Positions 32,565-41,922 of a stretch of DNA of 56,003 nt are shown here, one piece after another (the stretch's first letter is position 1; each line of letters starts with the position of its first letter). Source of the stretch: Nitrospiraceae bacterium (GTDB lineage: Bacteria; Nitrospirota; Nitrospiria; Nitrospirales; Nitrospiraceae); contig SHZW01000014.1 of NCBI GenBank assembly GCA_009692155.1, positions 1 to 56,003 on the forward strand, in the 5' to 3' direction. The translations under genes were made by a program, and so were the position numbers. Below the pieces are notes generated by a model. That model worked only from the letters and a program-made list of their open reading frames with translations, ran no database searches and was not told the origin of the DNA.

Positions 32565-33404
32565 ATGCTGCATGACGTCAACATCGGCTCTTTCAAGGTA
32601 GGGGCGGCCCATCGCCACTTCCTGATCGCCGGCCCCTGCGTCCTGGAAAGCGAACAACTTGTTTTGGAAACCGCGCAGCGCATCGCGGAGATCGCGCGCG
32701 CGCTTAATATTCCGTACATCTTCAAGTCGTCTTATGACAAGGCGAACAGAAGTGCTGGAACCTCGTTTCGTGGGCCTGGGCTAAAAGACGGTCTGGCCAT
32801 CCTCAAAAAAGTCAAAGACCAGATCGGCGTACCTGTGTTGACCGACGTGCACAGCGAGAACGAGGCCACGGAAGCGGGGACGGTTGTGGACGTGCTCCAA
32901 ATTCCCGCCTTTCTCTGCCGGCAGACCGATCTGCTGATCGCCGCCGCCAAAACAGGGAAGGTGGTGAACGTCAAGAAAGGCCAGTTCCTCTCTCCAGGGG
33001 AGATGTCCAACGTCGTGGCCAAGCTGGAGGAAAGCGGCACTCGGCGCATTATCCTGACTGAACGAGGCACGACCTTCGGATACAACAATCTGGTCGTCGA
33101 TATGCGGGCCCTGCCGATCATGAGGAAATTCGGATATCCGGTGGTCTTCGACGCCACTCACAGCGTGCAATTGCCTGGCGGGGGAGGGACGAAGTCCTCC
33201 GGCCAGCGCGAGTTCGTCACGCCGCTCGCCTGCGCCGCGGCCGCGGCCGGCTGCGACGGATTTTTCATGGAAGTCCATCCCGACCCGGATCATGCGCTCT
33301 CCGACGGCCCCAATATGGTTCCATTGCATGACCTCAAAAAACTCCTGGAGCGGCTGATGCGGATCTGCCAGGCTGCCGGCAAGGGCGCGGAAAGCGACCG
33401 ATGA
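32565..33404 (+). CDS. kdsA: 3-deoxy-8-phosphooctulonate synthase
   Basis: KdsA condenses arabinose 5-phosphate with phosphoenolpyruvate to Kdo 8-phosphate. The 279-residue TIM-barrel protein shows [51 protein letters not shown] and [12 protein letters not shown]. Asn in the NVKKGQF motif and Cys in AGPCVLE bear on metal dependence: a Cys at that position is typical of metal-dependent KdsA, while Asn is typical of the metal-independent class, so the class should be tested. It overlaps kdsD by four bases. Confidence 0.95.
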   Translation: MLHDVNIGSFKVGAAHRHFLIAGPCVLESEQLVLETAQRIAEIARALNIPYIFKSSYDKANRSAGTSFRGPGLKDGLAILKKVKDQIGVPVLTDVHSENEATEAGTVVDVLQIPAFLCRQTDLLIAAAKTGKVVNVKKGQFLSPGEMSNVVAKLEESGTRRIILTERGTTFGYNNLVVDMRALPIMRKFGYPVVFDATHSVQLPGGGGTKSSGQREFVTPLACAAAAAGCDGFFMEVHPDPDHALSDGPNMVPLHDLKKLLERLMRICQAAGKGAESDR

Positions 33405-34360
33405 GCATCCAGCAGGGAAAGCGGGTACTGGAAATCGAGGCGCGCGCGATCGCGGCGTTGGTGGACCGGCTGGATGAGCGGTTCGCCAAGGCCGTGGAGC
33501 TGCTGCATGGATGCACCGGCAAAGTGGTGGTTTCGGGGATGGGCAAGTCCGGTCTGATCGGGCAAAAGATCGCCGCCACGATGGCCAGCACCGGAACTCC
33601 GGCATTCTTCGTCCATCCCGCCGACGGCATTCACGGAGACCTGGGCATGCTGGCCAGGCAGGATGCGCTCCTGGTCATTTCGAACAGCGGAGAAACGGAA
33701 GAAGTGCTCAAGCTCCTGCCGTTCATGGAACGGTTCAGTATCCCCATCATTGCGTTGACCGGCAAAGTCCATTCCACCTTGGCAAAAAACAGCGACGTGG
33801 TCCTGGATGTCTCCGTTTCCGAAGAGGCCTGCCCGCTGGGATTGGCCCCGACCTCAAGCACCACGGCCGCGCTGGCCATGGGAGACGCGCTGGCCATCGC
33901 GCTCCTTCAGAAACGCGGTTTTAAAGAGGACGACTTTGCACTGTTTCATCCGGGTGGAGCGCTGGGGCGTATGTTGCTGCTCAAGGTCCAGGACCTCATG
34001 CACCAGGGCGACGCCATCCCGCGTGTGAGTGCCCAGGCATCGGCCCTCGCCGCGGTCCGAGAGATGACCTCCAAAAAACTCGGCATGACGACGGTGGTCG
34101 ACGCCAAGGGCCATCTGACAGGCGTGATTACAGACGGCGATCTGCGCCGATTTCTTGAAAAGGGGAGCAGCCTGGCCAAAGCCAAGGCCAAAGACCTGGG
34201 AGGTAAGTCGCCGCGGACCATCCAGGCCGACGCCCTCGCCGCCAAGGCCCTGCAGACGATGGAGCAATTTTCGATTACCTCGCTCGTGGTCGTGAATGAT
34301 CGCAACCGCCTGGCAGGCGTGATTCACCTGCACGATCTGCTCAAAAGCGGCGTGGCCTGA
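33401..34360 (+). CDS. kdsD: arabinose-5-phosphate isomerase (KpsF/GutQ family)
   Basis: KdsD converts ribulose 5-phosphate to arabinose 5-phosphate, the first step of Kdo synthesis. The 319-residue protein has an N-terminal SIS sugar isomerase domain ([64 protein letters not shown]) and two C-terminal CBS domains (about 205-262 and 268-319). All of this is the normal family layout. The gene directly follows kdsA. A KdsC-type Kdo 8-phosphate phosphatase, often next in such clusters, is not in this window. Confidence 0.95.
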   Translation: MSIQQGKRVLEIEARAIAALVDRLDERFAKAVELLHGCTGKVVVSGMGKSGLIGQKIAATMASTGTPAFFVHPADGIHGDLGMLARQDALLVISNSGETEEVLKLLPFMERFSIPIIALTGKVHSTLAKNSDVVLDVSVSEEACPLGLAPTSSTTAALAMGDALAIALLQKRGFKEDDFALFHPGGALGRMLLLKVQDLMHQGDAIPRVSAQASALAAVREMTSKKLGMTTVVDAKGHLTGVITDGDLRRFLEKGSSLAKAKAKDLGGKSPRTIQADALAAKALQTMEQFSITSLVVVNDRNRLAGVIHLHDLLKSGVA

Positions 34361-34372
34361 TCGCGGATCTCT

Positions 34373-34416
34373 CCGGGAGCAGGCCGGGAGCAGAGGCCGG
34401 AAGCAGGAAGGGAAGC
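34373..34416. repeat. short GC-rich direct repeats before pgsA
   Basis: CCGGGAGCAG occurs at 34373-34382 and 34384-34393, and the variant CCGGAAGCAG at 34397-34406, followed by GGAAGGGAAGC, which also serves as a purine-rich ribosome site for pgsA. There is no inverted arm. The spacing (11 then 13) is irregular, unlike the 7/8-base arrays elsewhere. Confidence 0.55.
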
Positions 34417-35019
34417 ATGGGCATGCGCACGACGGACGCGCTCAAGCAACCGGACTCGATCGCAAATTTCAACCTTCCGAATTTCCTGACCGTCGTCAGG
34501 ATTCTGTTGATCCCGGTCTTTGTCATACTCTTTTCCGATCCGACACCGGACCGATCATTGGCTGCCGCGGTCGTGTTTGTGGTGGCCGCGGTGACGGATC
34601 TCCTGGACGGGTATCTCGCGCGCCGCCATTCGCAAATCACCCGGCTTGGCCGCTTACTGGACCCCATCGCCGACAAACTGCTCGTTTTATCCGGTCTGAT
34701 TTTGCTCGTACAATTCGATCGTGTGGCGGCCATTGTGGCCATCCTGATCATCGCGCGTGAAGTCGCCGTGACCGGCGTGCGCGCCATCTCGTCCGCCCAG
34801 GGAATCATCCTCGAAGCCGAGACGACCGGGAAGTACAAGATGGTGGTCCAGGTCGTCGCGATCGTGTTCCTGCTGCTCGAAGACGGCAGCCTGCCTGTCT
34901 CCTGGCATCCGCACGAAGTCGGGACAGGGCTGCTCTACGTGGCCCTGGCCCTGGCCCTGTATTCAGGACAGCGCTACCTCGTAAGTTTTTGGCAGCAAAG
35001 CTCAACCAAAGGGTTATAG
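34417..35019 (+). CDS. pgsA: CDP-diacylglycerol-glycerol-3-phosphate 3-phosphatidyltransferase
   Basis: PgsA makes phosphatidylglycerophosphate, the committed step to phosphatidylglycerol and cardiolipin. The 200-residue integral membrane protein carries the CDP-alcohol phosphotransferase motif across DLLDGYLARRHSQITRLGRL and LDPIADK (Asp-Gly, Ala-Arg, Gly and the two later Asp residues), and begins NLPNFLTVVRILLIP like other PgsA proteins. About five or six hydrophobic helices are present. plsY follows with no gap, giving a small phospholipid unit. Confidence 0.93.
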   Translation: MGMRTTDALKQPDSIANFNLPNFLTVVRILLIPVFVILFSDPTPDRSLAAAVVFVVAAVTDLLDGYLARRHSQITRLGRLLDPIADKLLVLSGLILLVQFDRVAAIVAILIIAREVAVTGVRAISSAQGIILEAETTGKYKMVVQVVAIVFLLLEDGSLPVSWHPHEVGTGLLYVALALALYSGQRYLVSFWQQSSTKGL

Positions 35020-35664
35020 ATGGGATCGTTGCAGCAGGGTGACTGGCTTCCAATTCTCCTGGCGCTTGGCGGATATCTGGCGGGGTCGGTTCCGTTCGGC
35101 ATCGTGGTCTCGAAATGCCTGGGTGCCCCTGACCCCAGAACCGCCGGCAGCCGCAATATTGGATTCACCAATGTCCTCCGAGTGTCCGGCAAAAAAGCAG
35201 GCATACTGACTCTGGCCGGCGACATGGGAAAGGGATGGGCTGTCGGATGGCTGGCGGTTCACACGATCGATCACGAAACCTGGATACTGGCTATCGCCCT
35301 CTGTCCTGTACTGGGACACCTCCTTCCTGTCTTTCTCAGGTTTCAGGGCGGGAAAGGGGTGGCCACCGCCATGGGCGCAGTCGGTGGCATTGCGCCGCCT
35401 GTGGGGCTGGGACTGATCACGATCTGGCTTCTTACCGCTGCGCTCTGGCGATACTCCTCAGGCGCGGCCCTGGCCGCATTCTGTACCTTGCCCATCCTGG
35501 CGATGCTGGCCGGGAAGAGCGGACAATTCCTGGTCTTCACACTGGTTTTGAGTGGAATTATCCTGGCGCGCCATTCGGGGAACATCGCGCGGCTCTGGCA
35601 TGGTACCGAGCCAAAGATCGGCCAATCTTCTAGTTTACATAATACATCTTATCAGACTCAATAA
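35020..35664 (+). CDS. plsY: glycerol-3-phosphate acyltransferase PlsY
   Basis: PlsY acylates glycerol 3-phosphate at position 1 using acyl phosphate, starting phospholipid synthesis. The 214-residue membrane protein has the family's three cytoplasmic motifs: GSVPFGIVVSKCLGAPDPRTAGSRNIGFTNVLR, the GDMGKGW region, and the LPVFLRFQGGKGVATAMG motif. Several hydrophobic helices span the protein. It starts directly after the pgsA stop codon, so both are expected from one transcript. Confidence 0.94.
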   Translation: MGSLQQGDWLPILLALGGYLAGSVPFGIVVSKCLGAPDPRTAGSRNIGFTNVLRVSGKKAGILTLAGDMGKGWAVGWLAVHTIDHETWILAIALCPVLGHLLPVFLRFQGGKGVATAMGAVGGIAPPVGLGLITIWLLTAALWRYSSGAALAAFCTLPILAMLAGKSGQFLVFTLVLSGIILARHSGNIARLWHGTEPKIGQSSSLHNTSYQTQ

Positions 35665-35681
35665 ATTCACGAGGATCTGCC

Positions 35682-36308
35682 ATGACCGTCGAGTTTCTCC
35701 GCCGCATCCGCAAGGAATTTACGCTGACGGCCCGCGGCATCCATGAAACCGTGCTGGCGATTGCAGAACGCGTGAACCGGAAGGTTCAGATCCTTAAATT
35801 GCACTGGCAGGCCGCCTCGCTCTGCGATGAAATCGAGCGCCTCCAGCAACATCTCGGCGCCGAACTCTGCACCGTGCTCGCAGCACACGACGGCGGACAG
35901 GCACATGCGGCGCTTCCGGGCGTGACCGAACAGCGTGTCGCCGAAACCGCGTCCCGAGTGCGCGCGCTCAAAAAAGAGCTCTTGCAGGTCGATCCGCGTG
36001 TCCGGCAGATTGAATCCGAGGCGTTGCGCGAAGATCTCCTCACCCTGGAACGCGACCTCTTTCTTCGTTCAGCGACAATCGAACGGCTTCGAGTCGTTCA
36101 AGGGACGCCTGCGATCGGCTGCACGGTCGGCCAGCTCGGGCTACCGGCTTCCGTTCGCCTCGTGATGGTGTTACGCGGCCCCTCGTTGGTCCTCAGTTTT
36201 GACACCATCGTGTTCAGGCCGGGTGATACGGTGATTCTATTGGGCCTTCGAGACGAACTGAAGGCTGTCCTCCCCATTTTTCTGGAACGAAAGCGAGCGA
36301 CCGCATGA
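35682..36308 (+). CDS. coiled-coil protein with a C-terminal RCK_C (TrkA-C) domain
   Basis: This 208-residue soluble protein has two helical segments (about 1-60 and 88-130) likely to form a coiled coil, and a C-terminal domain (about 142-203: IGCTVGQLGLPASVRLVMVLRG, then FRPGDTVILLGLRDELKAV) that matches the TrkA-C/RCK_C ligand-binding fold. In potassium channels and transporters that domain binds nucleotides. No transporter or RCK_N domain is attached or adjacent. The stop overlaps the start of the HtrA gene, so the two are coupled, hinting at envelope or ion-stress sensing. The specific role is unknown. Confidence 0.7.
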   Translation: MTVEFLRRIRKEFTLTARGIHETVLAIAERVNRKVQILKLHWQAASLCDEIERLQQHLGAELCTVLAAHDGGQAHAALPGVTEQRVAETASRVRALKKELLQVDPRVRQIESEALREDLLTLERDLFLRSATIERLRVVQGTPAIGCTVGQLGLPASVRLVMVLRGPSLVLSFDTIVFRPGDTVILLGLRDELKAVLPIFLERKRATA

Positions 36309-37675
36309 ACAACGTACGGCTCGGATGGTTCATCGGGATACTGGGCCTGGCACTCTGGCTGCCGCTCGACGCAGGCCGGCCCGTTTCCGCCTCGGCCGAG
36401 CCGGGAGGGCTCCATCTGCTCGAGGAGATGCAGAGCGTCATCACGGACCTGGCCGAACGCGTGAAACCGTCCGTAGTCAGCGTGGGAGCCATCCGGCCAA
36501 AAGACTCTCTTCGCGATCGGCCTCCGAATGCGCCGGGGTCCGGCTCCGGCGTGATCATTGACCAGGACGGGCATATCATTACGAATAATCACGTCGTCAG
36601 CGACGCCACCGAAGTCGAGGTTCGGCTGTCTGACAAAACCAAGTTCATCGCCCAGGTCATCGGCAAGGATCCCGACACCGATTTGGCCATTTTGAAAGTC
36701 ACCACGGACCGGAAGCTGCCCAGCGCACACTTCGGCGACTCCTCTACCGTCAAAGTCGGCCAGTGGGCCCTTGCCGTGGGAAATCCCTTCGGACTGGACC
36801 GAACCGTCACCTTGGGCGTCATCAGCGGGATCGGACGCGAAAACATGAACTTGTCCCGCTATGAGAACTTTCTCCAAACAGACGCTTCCATCAACCCCGG
36901 GAACTCAGGCGGCCCGCTGTTCAATATGCACGGCGAAGTCATCGGCATCAACACGGCCATCATCAACTTCGCCCAGGGCATCGGCTTTGCCATCCCCTCG
37001 AACATGGCCAAGCAGGTCATGGAACAACTCCTCGTGCGAGGCAAGGTGGTCCGAGGATGGCTGGGCGTGGGCATTCAGCCGGTGACGGCCGATCTCGCGG
37101 AGAAGTTCGGCGTCACCGAAGGCGAAGGCGTGCTGGTGAATGAAGTGTTTGACAATGATCCGGCCTCCCGCGCCGGCATTAAACCTGGCGACATCATCAC
37201 CAAAGTGGACGGCAAAGCCGTGGAGACGCCCAATATGCTGTCCCGCCTTATCGCCACCCTGCCGCCAGGCACCATCGCAAAGGTCGAAGTCATCCGGGAC
37301 GGACGCCGCCAAGTACTGCCCATCCCGCTCAGCGAGCGCCAGGATGCCCCGGTCGTCGCCTCCCTGCCCCTTCCGTCACGATCGGAAGTCAAACTCGGGC
37401 TGGACGTTCAGGAATTGACCGCCGAACTGGCGGGCAAGTTCAAACTCAGAGAGTCTACCGGTGTGCTGATTGCCAAGGTGGATCGCGGCAGCATTGCGGA
37501 AACGGAAGGCCTGAGGGAAGGAGACCTCATCAGGGAAGTCAATCGCGTCGAAGTGGCCTCTGTGAACGTCTTTGCGACGGCCGTCTTAAAAGCCAAGCGC
37601 GGAGACACCATCCTGTTACGAGTGCTTCGCGAGACCCGCGCGTTTTATGTCGTCCTGAAACCGGCCGACAAGTAG
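36305..37675 (+). CDS. HtrA/DegP-family periplasmic serine protease with two PDZ domains
   Basis: The 456-residue protein has an N-terminal signal segment (about 1-31, ending near SASA), a trypsin-like domain with the triad His96 (TNNHVVS), Asp126 (DTDLAIL) and Ser201 (INPGNSGGPLF), then two PDZ domains (about 255-345 and 360-450, each with a GV-LV or GVLIAKV carboxylate-binding start). This is the DegP/DegQ layout of proteases and chaperones that handle misfolded envelope proteins. It is coupled to the RCK_C gene upstream and converges with the EF-G-like gene six bases downstream. Confidence 0.94.
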   Translation: MNNVRLGWFIGILGLALWLPLDAGRPVSASAEPGGLHLLEEMQSVITDLAERVKPSVVSVGAIRPKDSLRDRPPNAPGSGSGVIIDQDGHIITNNHVVSDATEVEVRLSDKTKFIAQVIGKDPDTDLAILKVTTDRKLPSAHFGDSSTVKVGQWALAVGNPFGLDRTVTLGVISGIGRENMNLSRYENFLQTDASINPGNSGGPLFNMHGEVIGINTAIINFAQGIGFAIPSNMAKQVMEQLLVRGKVVRGWLGVGIQPVTADLAEKFGVTEGEGVLVNEVFDNDPASRAGIKPGDIITKVDGKAVETPNMLSRLIATLPPGTIAKVEVIRDGRRQVLPIPLSERQDAPVVASLPLPSRSEVKLGLDVQELTAELAGKFKLRESTGVLIAKVDRGSIAETEGLREGDLIREVNRVEVASVNVFATAVLKAKRGDTILLRVLRETRAFYVVLKPADK

Positions 37676-37680
37676 GCTGC

Positions 37681-39780
37681 TCAGGCCATCGCATGTTTCG
37701 CCGCTTTGTGCTCTTCAATCACCCGTGCCGCCAGCTCCCGCGGCACTTCCTCGTACGAGGCAAACTCCATCCCATAGGTGGCCCGGCCGCCGGTAATTGA
37801 GTTCAGCATCGGCGCATAGATGAGCATTTCCGCCAGCGGGACGGCCGCATGAATCATCTCGGCATGGCCTTTGGCCGTCACGCCGATGATCCGACCTCTC
37901 CTGGCATTGAGATCGCCGATCACCGCCCCCACCACGTCATCCGGCGTCGTCACCTCCACGCTCATGATCGGCTCGAACAAGACCGGCAGCGCCTGCTCCA
38001 TCGCTTTCTTGAACCCCATCGAGGCGGCAATCTTGAACGACATTTCAGAAGAATCCACGACGTGGTAGGACCCATCATAGACCGTCACGCGCACATCCAC
38101 GATCGGGAATCCCGCCAGGCCGCCCTCGTGCATCGCTTCGACGACACCTTTTTCGATCGCCGGGATAAAGTTTCTCGGGATCGCGCCCCCGACGACCTTG
38201 CTGGCGAACTCAAAGCCGGCTCCACGCGATAGCGGATCGACTTGCAGCCAGCAGTCGCCGTACTGCCCATGCCCGCCCGTCTGTTTCTTATATTTCCCCT
38301 GGGCCTGCGCCATTTTCCTGATCGTTTCTTTGTACGGCACTTTCGGAACGTGAATGTCCACCTCCACGCCGTACTTCCGACGTAACTTCTAAAACGTCAC
38401 GTCGACATGCAGTTGTCCCATGCCTCCGAGAACCATTTCCTTCGTCTCCGGGTTTCGAGTGAACTCCAGCATGGGATCTTCTTCGACCAGCTTGTGCAGC
38501 CCCACGCTCACCTTCTCGATATCCGCCTTTGCCTTGGGCTCCAGGGCAAAGGAGAACACCGGTTTGGGCAGCGGCACGCGGGCAAAGAGAATGGGGTGCT
38601 TCTCCTCACACACCGTATCCCCCGTCTGCGTGTCTTTCAGCTTGGCAATCGCCGCGATGTCACCGGCACTGATCTGCTGGGCCGGCGTGTACTTTTTTCC
38701 CAGGATTGTAAAGAGATGCCCGCCTCTCTCCTTCACACGCCTGCCCGCATTCACGAACGGCGCGTCGGCATGCAGCGTTCCGGACAGGACCCGCAGATAG
38801 GTCAGGTGACCTGCAAACGGATCAATAATGGTCTTGAAGACATAGGCGGAAAATGGATCGTCGGCAGCCGGCTCGCGCACAGCCTCCTCGCCCGTCTGAG
38901 GATCCGTTCCCTTGACCGGCCGAAGCAAGGCCGCTTCTGCAGGCGACGGCAGATACGCGGCCAGCGCATCCAGCAGAGGCGTCGTGCCGACATTGCGCAC
39001 CGCGGAGCCGCACAGAACCGGAACGAACTTTCTTGCGCACGTCCACGCTTTCACGCCCTGCATGATCTCCGCCTCTGCCAGATCGCCTTGAGCCAGATAC
39101 TTTTCAACCAACCGGTCATCCGTTTCTGCCGCGCTTTCCACGAGCTTCTTTCTTGCCTCCCCGACCAGCCCACCGACACCGGCAGGCACGTTACCTCGCA
39201 GAACCTTCGCAATGCCGGCAACAGGCCGATAGGCCGCGCCTTCGACGACATGCACGACGCCCTCGAGCCGCCCTTCCGCGCCGATCGGAATTGTCACCGG
39301 CACGGTGCGGATCTCGAGCGCGTCCTCGCACGCCTTGAGCACCGGCTCGATCGCGGTCCGTTCCCTGTCCAGTTCGTTCACGAAAAGGATGCAGGGCAAT
39401 CGAAGATCGCTGATCGTCGTCCAGAGTTTTTCCAGTTCCGTTCGCATGCCCGATGCCGCTCCCAGCACAACGAGTACCCCGTCGACTGCATGCAGCGCGA
39501 GTTTGGTTTCCCCCTGAAAACTCAGCGAGCCTGGCGTATCCAGCAGATTAAACGTCGTGCCCTTCCAGGGAAAATGCGCCACCGCCGTGCTCACGGAAAC
39601 TTTCCGGTGAATCTCCTCCGGCTCAAAGTCGGACACCGTATTCCCGTTCGCGATGGATCCCATCGCTGGAATGACGCCGGCCGAGTAGAGAAGCGCTTCG
39701 ACAAGAGAGGTCGTCCCGGCTCCTGAAGCGGAAACGACCGCAATATTCCTGATCGTGTCGGCATGTGCATCTTTCCCCAT
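37681..39780 (-). pseudogene. EF-G-like translation GTPase interrupted by an in-frame amber codon
   Basis: The minus-strand frame from ATG 39780 encodes domains I-III of an EF-G-like (EF-G2 type) GTPase, stopping at TAG (38389-38391, codon 464) in GQLHVDVTF-stop-KLRRKYGVEVD. The same frame continues to 37681 with domains IV and V (VPKVPYKETIRK, QTGGHGQYGDCWLQ). Family members have Glu at the stop position (GAG to TAG). The P-loop reads SASGAGTTSL, with Thr23 in place of the nucleotide-binding Lys, and the NKxD motif reads NELD (135-138), while DTPG (81-84) is intact. A GGGGGAGGA ribosome site precedes the ATG. These losses together fit a decaying gene; the true essential fusA must lie elsewhere. 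Confidence 0.85.
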
Positions 39781-39834
39781 ACATCCTCCCCCGGGGCATG
39801 ACCGCCGGCAATCAGGCCGGTCGGCTCCTCCCTG

Positions 39835-40515
39835 TCATTCCAGTCGAATTACGCGTGGCGCCTGAATGGCCTCAACCATCTCAGCCCAGAGAGTCTCCGG
39901 CGCCTTGTCGAAAATGCTCGTCGGGTCGGCCGGAATCACCGCCCAGGACCCCATGGCCATCTCAAATTCCAATTGCCCCGGCGCCCACCCGGTATAGCCG
40001 GCGTAGGCACGAAACGTTTCTGTCGGCTGTGGTTTCGTGATGACCCGCTCGAGAGTCTCTTGATGCAGTCCCAGATACACACGCTCAATAACTTTTCTCA
40101 TTCTCTCCGGGGCCTCGGCGATGCGAAACAGCATGAGAATTCCGTCCGGCTGAACCGGTCCTCCGGCAAACAGGACATACGACGTCCCCTTCAACACAGA
40201 CACGTTTGGGAGCGCTTCTGAGAGCGGAACTGCGGTCGGCCGGTTGATGATGACCCCCAGCGTCCCTTCTGCTTCGTGTTCGCAGATCAGCACAACGGTT
40301 TGCTGGAAGTTCGGATCCGTCAGGCTTGGGTGCGCAACAAGCAGCACTCCCTTTTTAAGGGCAAGCGTGGAGGGAACCTCCGGCTTGTTCTCCGCAAGGA
40401 CAACATCAGGCAGTCCAATGAGATGGGACGAAACGAGCGCAGACAGGAAAAGAAGCGCACCGGGAAGCAACCGGCACAGGAAGGAGAAGTCACTGGATCG
40501 CCCTACGGTAGTCAT
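39835..40515 (-). CDS. YqgE/AlgH-family (DUF179) protein
   Basis: The 226-residue protein has the DUF179 core: LKKGVLLVAHPSLTDPNFQQTVVLICEHEAEGTLGVIINRPTAVPL, then the YVLFAGGPVQPD segment and the AYAGYTGWAPGQLEFEMAMGSW motif. The biochemical function of this family is not settled. Unusually there is an N-terminal hydrophobic segment (about 9-30), so this version may be exported or membrane-anchored; a later start would remove it. Its neighbours are an EF-G-like pseudogene and radC, on the same strand. Confidence 0.85.
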   Translation of the reverse strand: MTTVGRSSDFSFLCRLLPGALLFLSALVSSHLIGLPDVVLAENKPEVPSTLALKKGVLLVAHPSLTDPNFQQTVVLICEHEAEGTLGVIINRPTAVPLSEALPNVSVLKGTSYVLFAGGPVQPDGILMLFRIAEAPERMRKVIERVYLGLHQETLERVITKPQPTETFRAYAGYTGWAPGQLEFEMAMGSWAVIPADPTSIFDKAPETLWAEMVEAIQAPRVIRLE

Positions 40516-40612
40516 CCTGCACCCACCGCAGTCGAGTTCCCGCCACGGTCGTCATGGACCCGGACGGCTATGCAGAGGCTTGCTTATACCAAAATGCGCC
40601 AGACCAAACAAA

Positions 40613-41374
40613 TCATTTCTTGGCCCGCCCGACTGTTGCGCGCGATGGCTGATCCTGGCTCAGCCATCCCTGATCGGCAAAACTCGTATAGTGCCCGTCG
40701 CCGACAATCAGATGGTCCAACACCTGGATGCCCAGCAGTTCACCGGCGGCAACCAGCCGGACTGTCAACACCCGGTCCTCCTCGCTGGGACTGGGATCGC
40801 CGCTCGGATGATTGTGCACAAAAATCACCGCTGCCGCAGACTCCCGGACGGCCAGATTGAACACCTCGCGGGGATGCACGATGCTCACCGTGAGGCTTCC
40901 CTCTGAGACCGTCGCGTCCCTGATGATGGCATGCTTGGCGTCCAGCAGCACGACCTTGAACATCTCATGGCGGAGATCCCGCAACAACGGATAATAGTGC
41001 CGAAACAGGTCCGCGCTGGATGCAATCTTCGTCCCGCTCGACAGCGGTGCCGCCAGCACACGCTTGCCCAGCTCAATCGCCGCCTTGAGCTGCGCCGCCT
41101 TGGCCGGGCCGACACCGGAAATCCGGCAGAGTTCCTCCACGCTACGGTTGGACAGCCCGCGCAGGCCGTCCAATTGCCGCAAAAGATCCATGGCCACTTC
41201 AACGGCCGAGGAATTCTGGCGTCCCACACGCAGCAGAATTGCCAGCAATTGCGCGTCCGACAGCGCCCCAGGACCGTCCTGCAGCAGTCGCTCCCGGTGG
41301 CGTTCACTCAGTGGCCACTGATGAATTCCGCCTCTTCGTGCGCTTCTTTGCACTCCCCACCCCCTTCTCTCCAT
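40613..41374 (-). CDS. radC: RadC-family JAB domain protein
   Basis: The 253-residue protein (ATG at 41374; a GTG at 41398 is an alternative) has the N-terminal helix-hairpin-helix region (SDAQLLAILLRVG, ELCRISGVGPAKAAQLKAAIELG) and a C-terminal JAMM/MPN-like domain with VHNHPSGDPSPSEED, carrying the His-x-His and Asp metal ligands. Despite its name, a direct DNA repair role for RadC is doubtful. The region upstream is strikingly AT-rich and divergent from a small zinc ribbon gene. Confidence 0.9.
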   Translation of the reverse strand: MERRGWGVQRSARRGGIHQWPLSERHRERLLQDGPGALSDAQLLAILLRVGRQNSSAVEVAMDLLRQLDGLRGLSNRSVEELCRISGVGPAKAAQLKAAIELGKRVLAAPLSSGTKIASSADLFRHYYPLLRDLRHEMFKVVLLDAKHAIIRDATVSEGSLTVSIVHPREVFNLAVRESAAAVIFVHNHPSGDPSPSEEDRVLTVRLVAAGELLGIQVLDHLIVGDGHYTSFADQGWLSQDQPSRATVGRAKK

Positions 41375-41400
41375 TGTCCATTCTGTGACCTGAATCACCC

Positions 41401-41520
41401 AAAGTAGTGACTTTTTATATACATATTAACCACCTGTTATGCACAGTATTTTAACATAAAGCATATATAAGTTATTGATATGTAACATAGTACATTTTTT
41501 AGCATAGGATTTGCTTAATC
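41401..41520. promoter_or_regulatory. AT-rich divergent regulatory region between radC and a zinc ribbon gene
   Basis: About 115 bases are roughly 70% AT in an otherwise GC-rich window. They hold many TATAAT-like hexamers on both strands and one exact match to the DnaA box consensus (TTATGCACA, 41437-41445) inside CTGTTATGCACAG. I cannot assign a single promoter with confidence; TTGATA (41475-41480) with TAGCAT (41500-41505) is one plus-strand candidate, with a long 19-base spacer. Confidence 0.5.
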
Positions 41521-41532
41521 CAAGTTACGTAG

Positions 41533-41547
41533 CCCATCACGAATGGG
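41533..41547 (+). promoter_or_regulatory. small hairpin in the 5' leader of the zinc ribbon gene
   Basis: CCCAT (41533-41537) and ATGGG (41543-41547) enclose a five-base loop, 17 bases before the TGGAGGG ribosome site (41564-41570) of the gene at 41575. It may be a leader RNA structure; I recognise no known riboswitch class. Confidence 0.35.
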
Positions 41548-41574
41548 TGAAACGAGTGAGACCTGGAGGGCATC

Positions 41575-41757
41575 ATGGACTGTCCAAAATGTAAAGGCTT
41601 GATGATGATGGAGCGGTTCTCGGACTTCTTCCTCATCTTCTATGCCTGGAAATGCATCAATTGCGGCTCGATCGTCGATCGGACGATTGCCGCCAACAAA
41701 CGGAAGAGCCTGGCCGAACTCGAACAGCAGCCGGTTCCTACCCGAGCGCTTGGCTGA
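41575..41757 (+). CDS. small zinc-ribbon protein
   Basis: This 60-residue protein has two CxxC knuckles, CPKC (residues 3-6) and CINC (residues 27-30), with an aromatic-rich stretch between them (FSDFFLIFYAWK). This is a single zinc-ribbon fold followed by a basic/acidic helical tail. A strong TGGAGGG ribosome site lies four bases before the ATG. The function is unknown; such single ribbons often bind nucleic acid or a partner protein. It is followed by a 220-base gap containing a hairpin and the rsmD promoter. Confidence 0.75.
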   Translation: MDCPKCKGLMMMERFSDFFLIFYAWKCINCGSIVDRTIAANKRKSLAELEQQPVPTRALG

Positions 41758-41858
41758 GCGCCATCCTGCCAAGACTTTTCATTCATTTCATTCCGCATCC
41801 TAATCATATTGGCGGGCGCATTATAGGCTCCGCCCCTGGGGCCGTCAAAGTGTAAAGA

Positions 41859-41884
41859 CGGGAGGCGGGACATCGCACCTCCCG
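41859..41884 (+). terminator. hairpin between the zinc ribbon gene and rsmD
   Basis: CGGGAGG (41859-41865) pairs with CCTCCCG (41878-41884) across a 12-base loop. No T-run follows, so it is either a weak or factor-dependent terminator, or simply structured RNA. The rest of 41758-41922 shows no coding frame that I would support. Confidence 0.35.
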
Positions 41885-41922
41885 GTACGCGACTGACAGT
41901 TTGCCCCACTCCCCAACCTGCC

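Noticed and set aside
41437-41445. chromosomal replication origin in the AT-rich island
   Set aside because: Only one DnaA-box match, no cluster of boxes and no dnaA, dnaN or gyrB nearby.
41436-41448. LexA (SOS) box CTGT...ACAG upstream of radC
   Set aside because: The half-sites are separated by five bases, not the eight needed for the E. coli-type box, and no SOS gene is adjacent.
41521-41574. riboswitch before the zinc ribbon gene
   Set aside because: Only a 5-bp hairpin is visible; it matches no riboswitch consensus I know.
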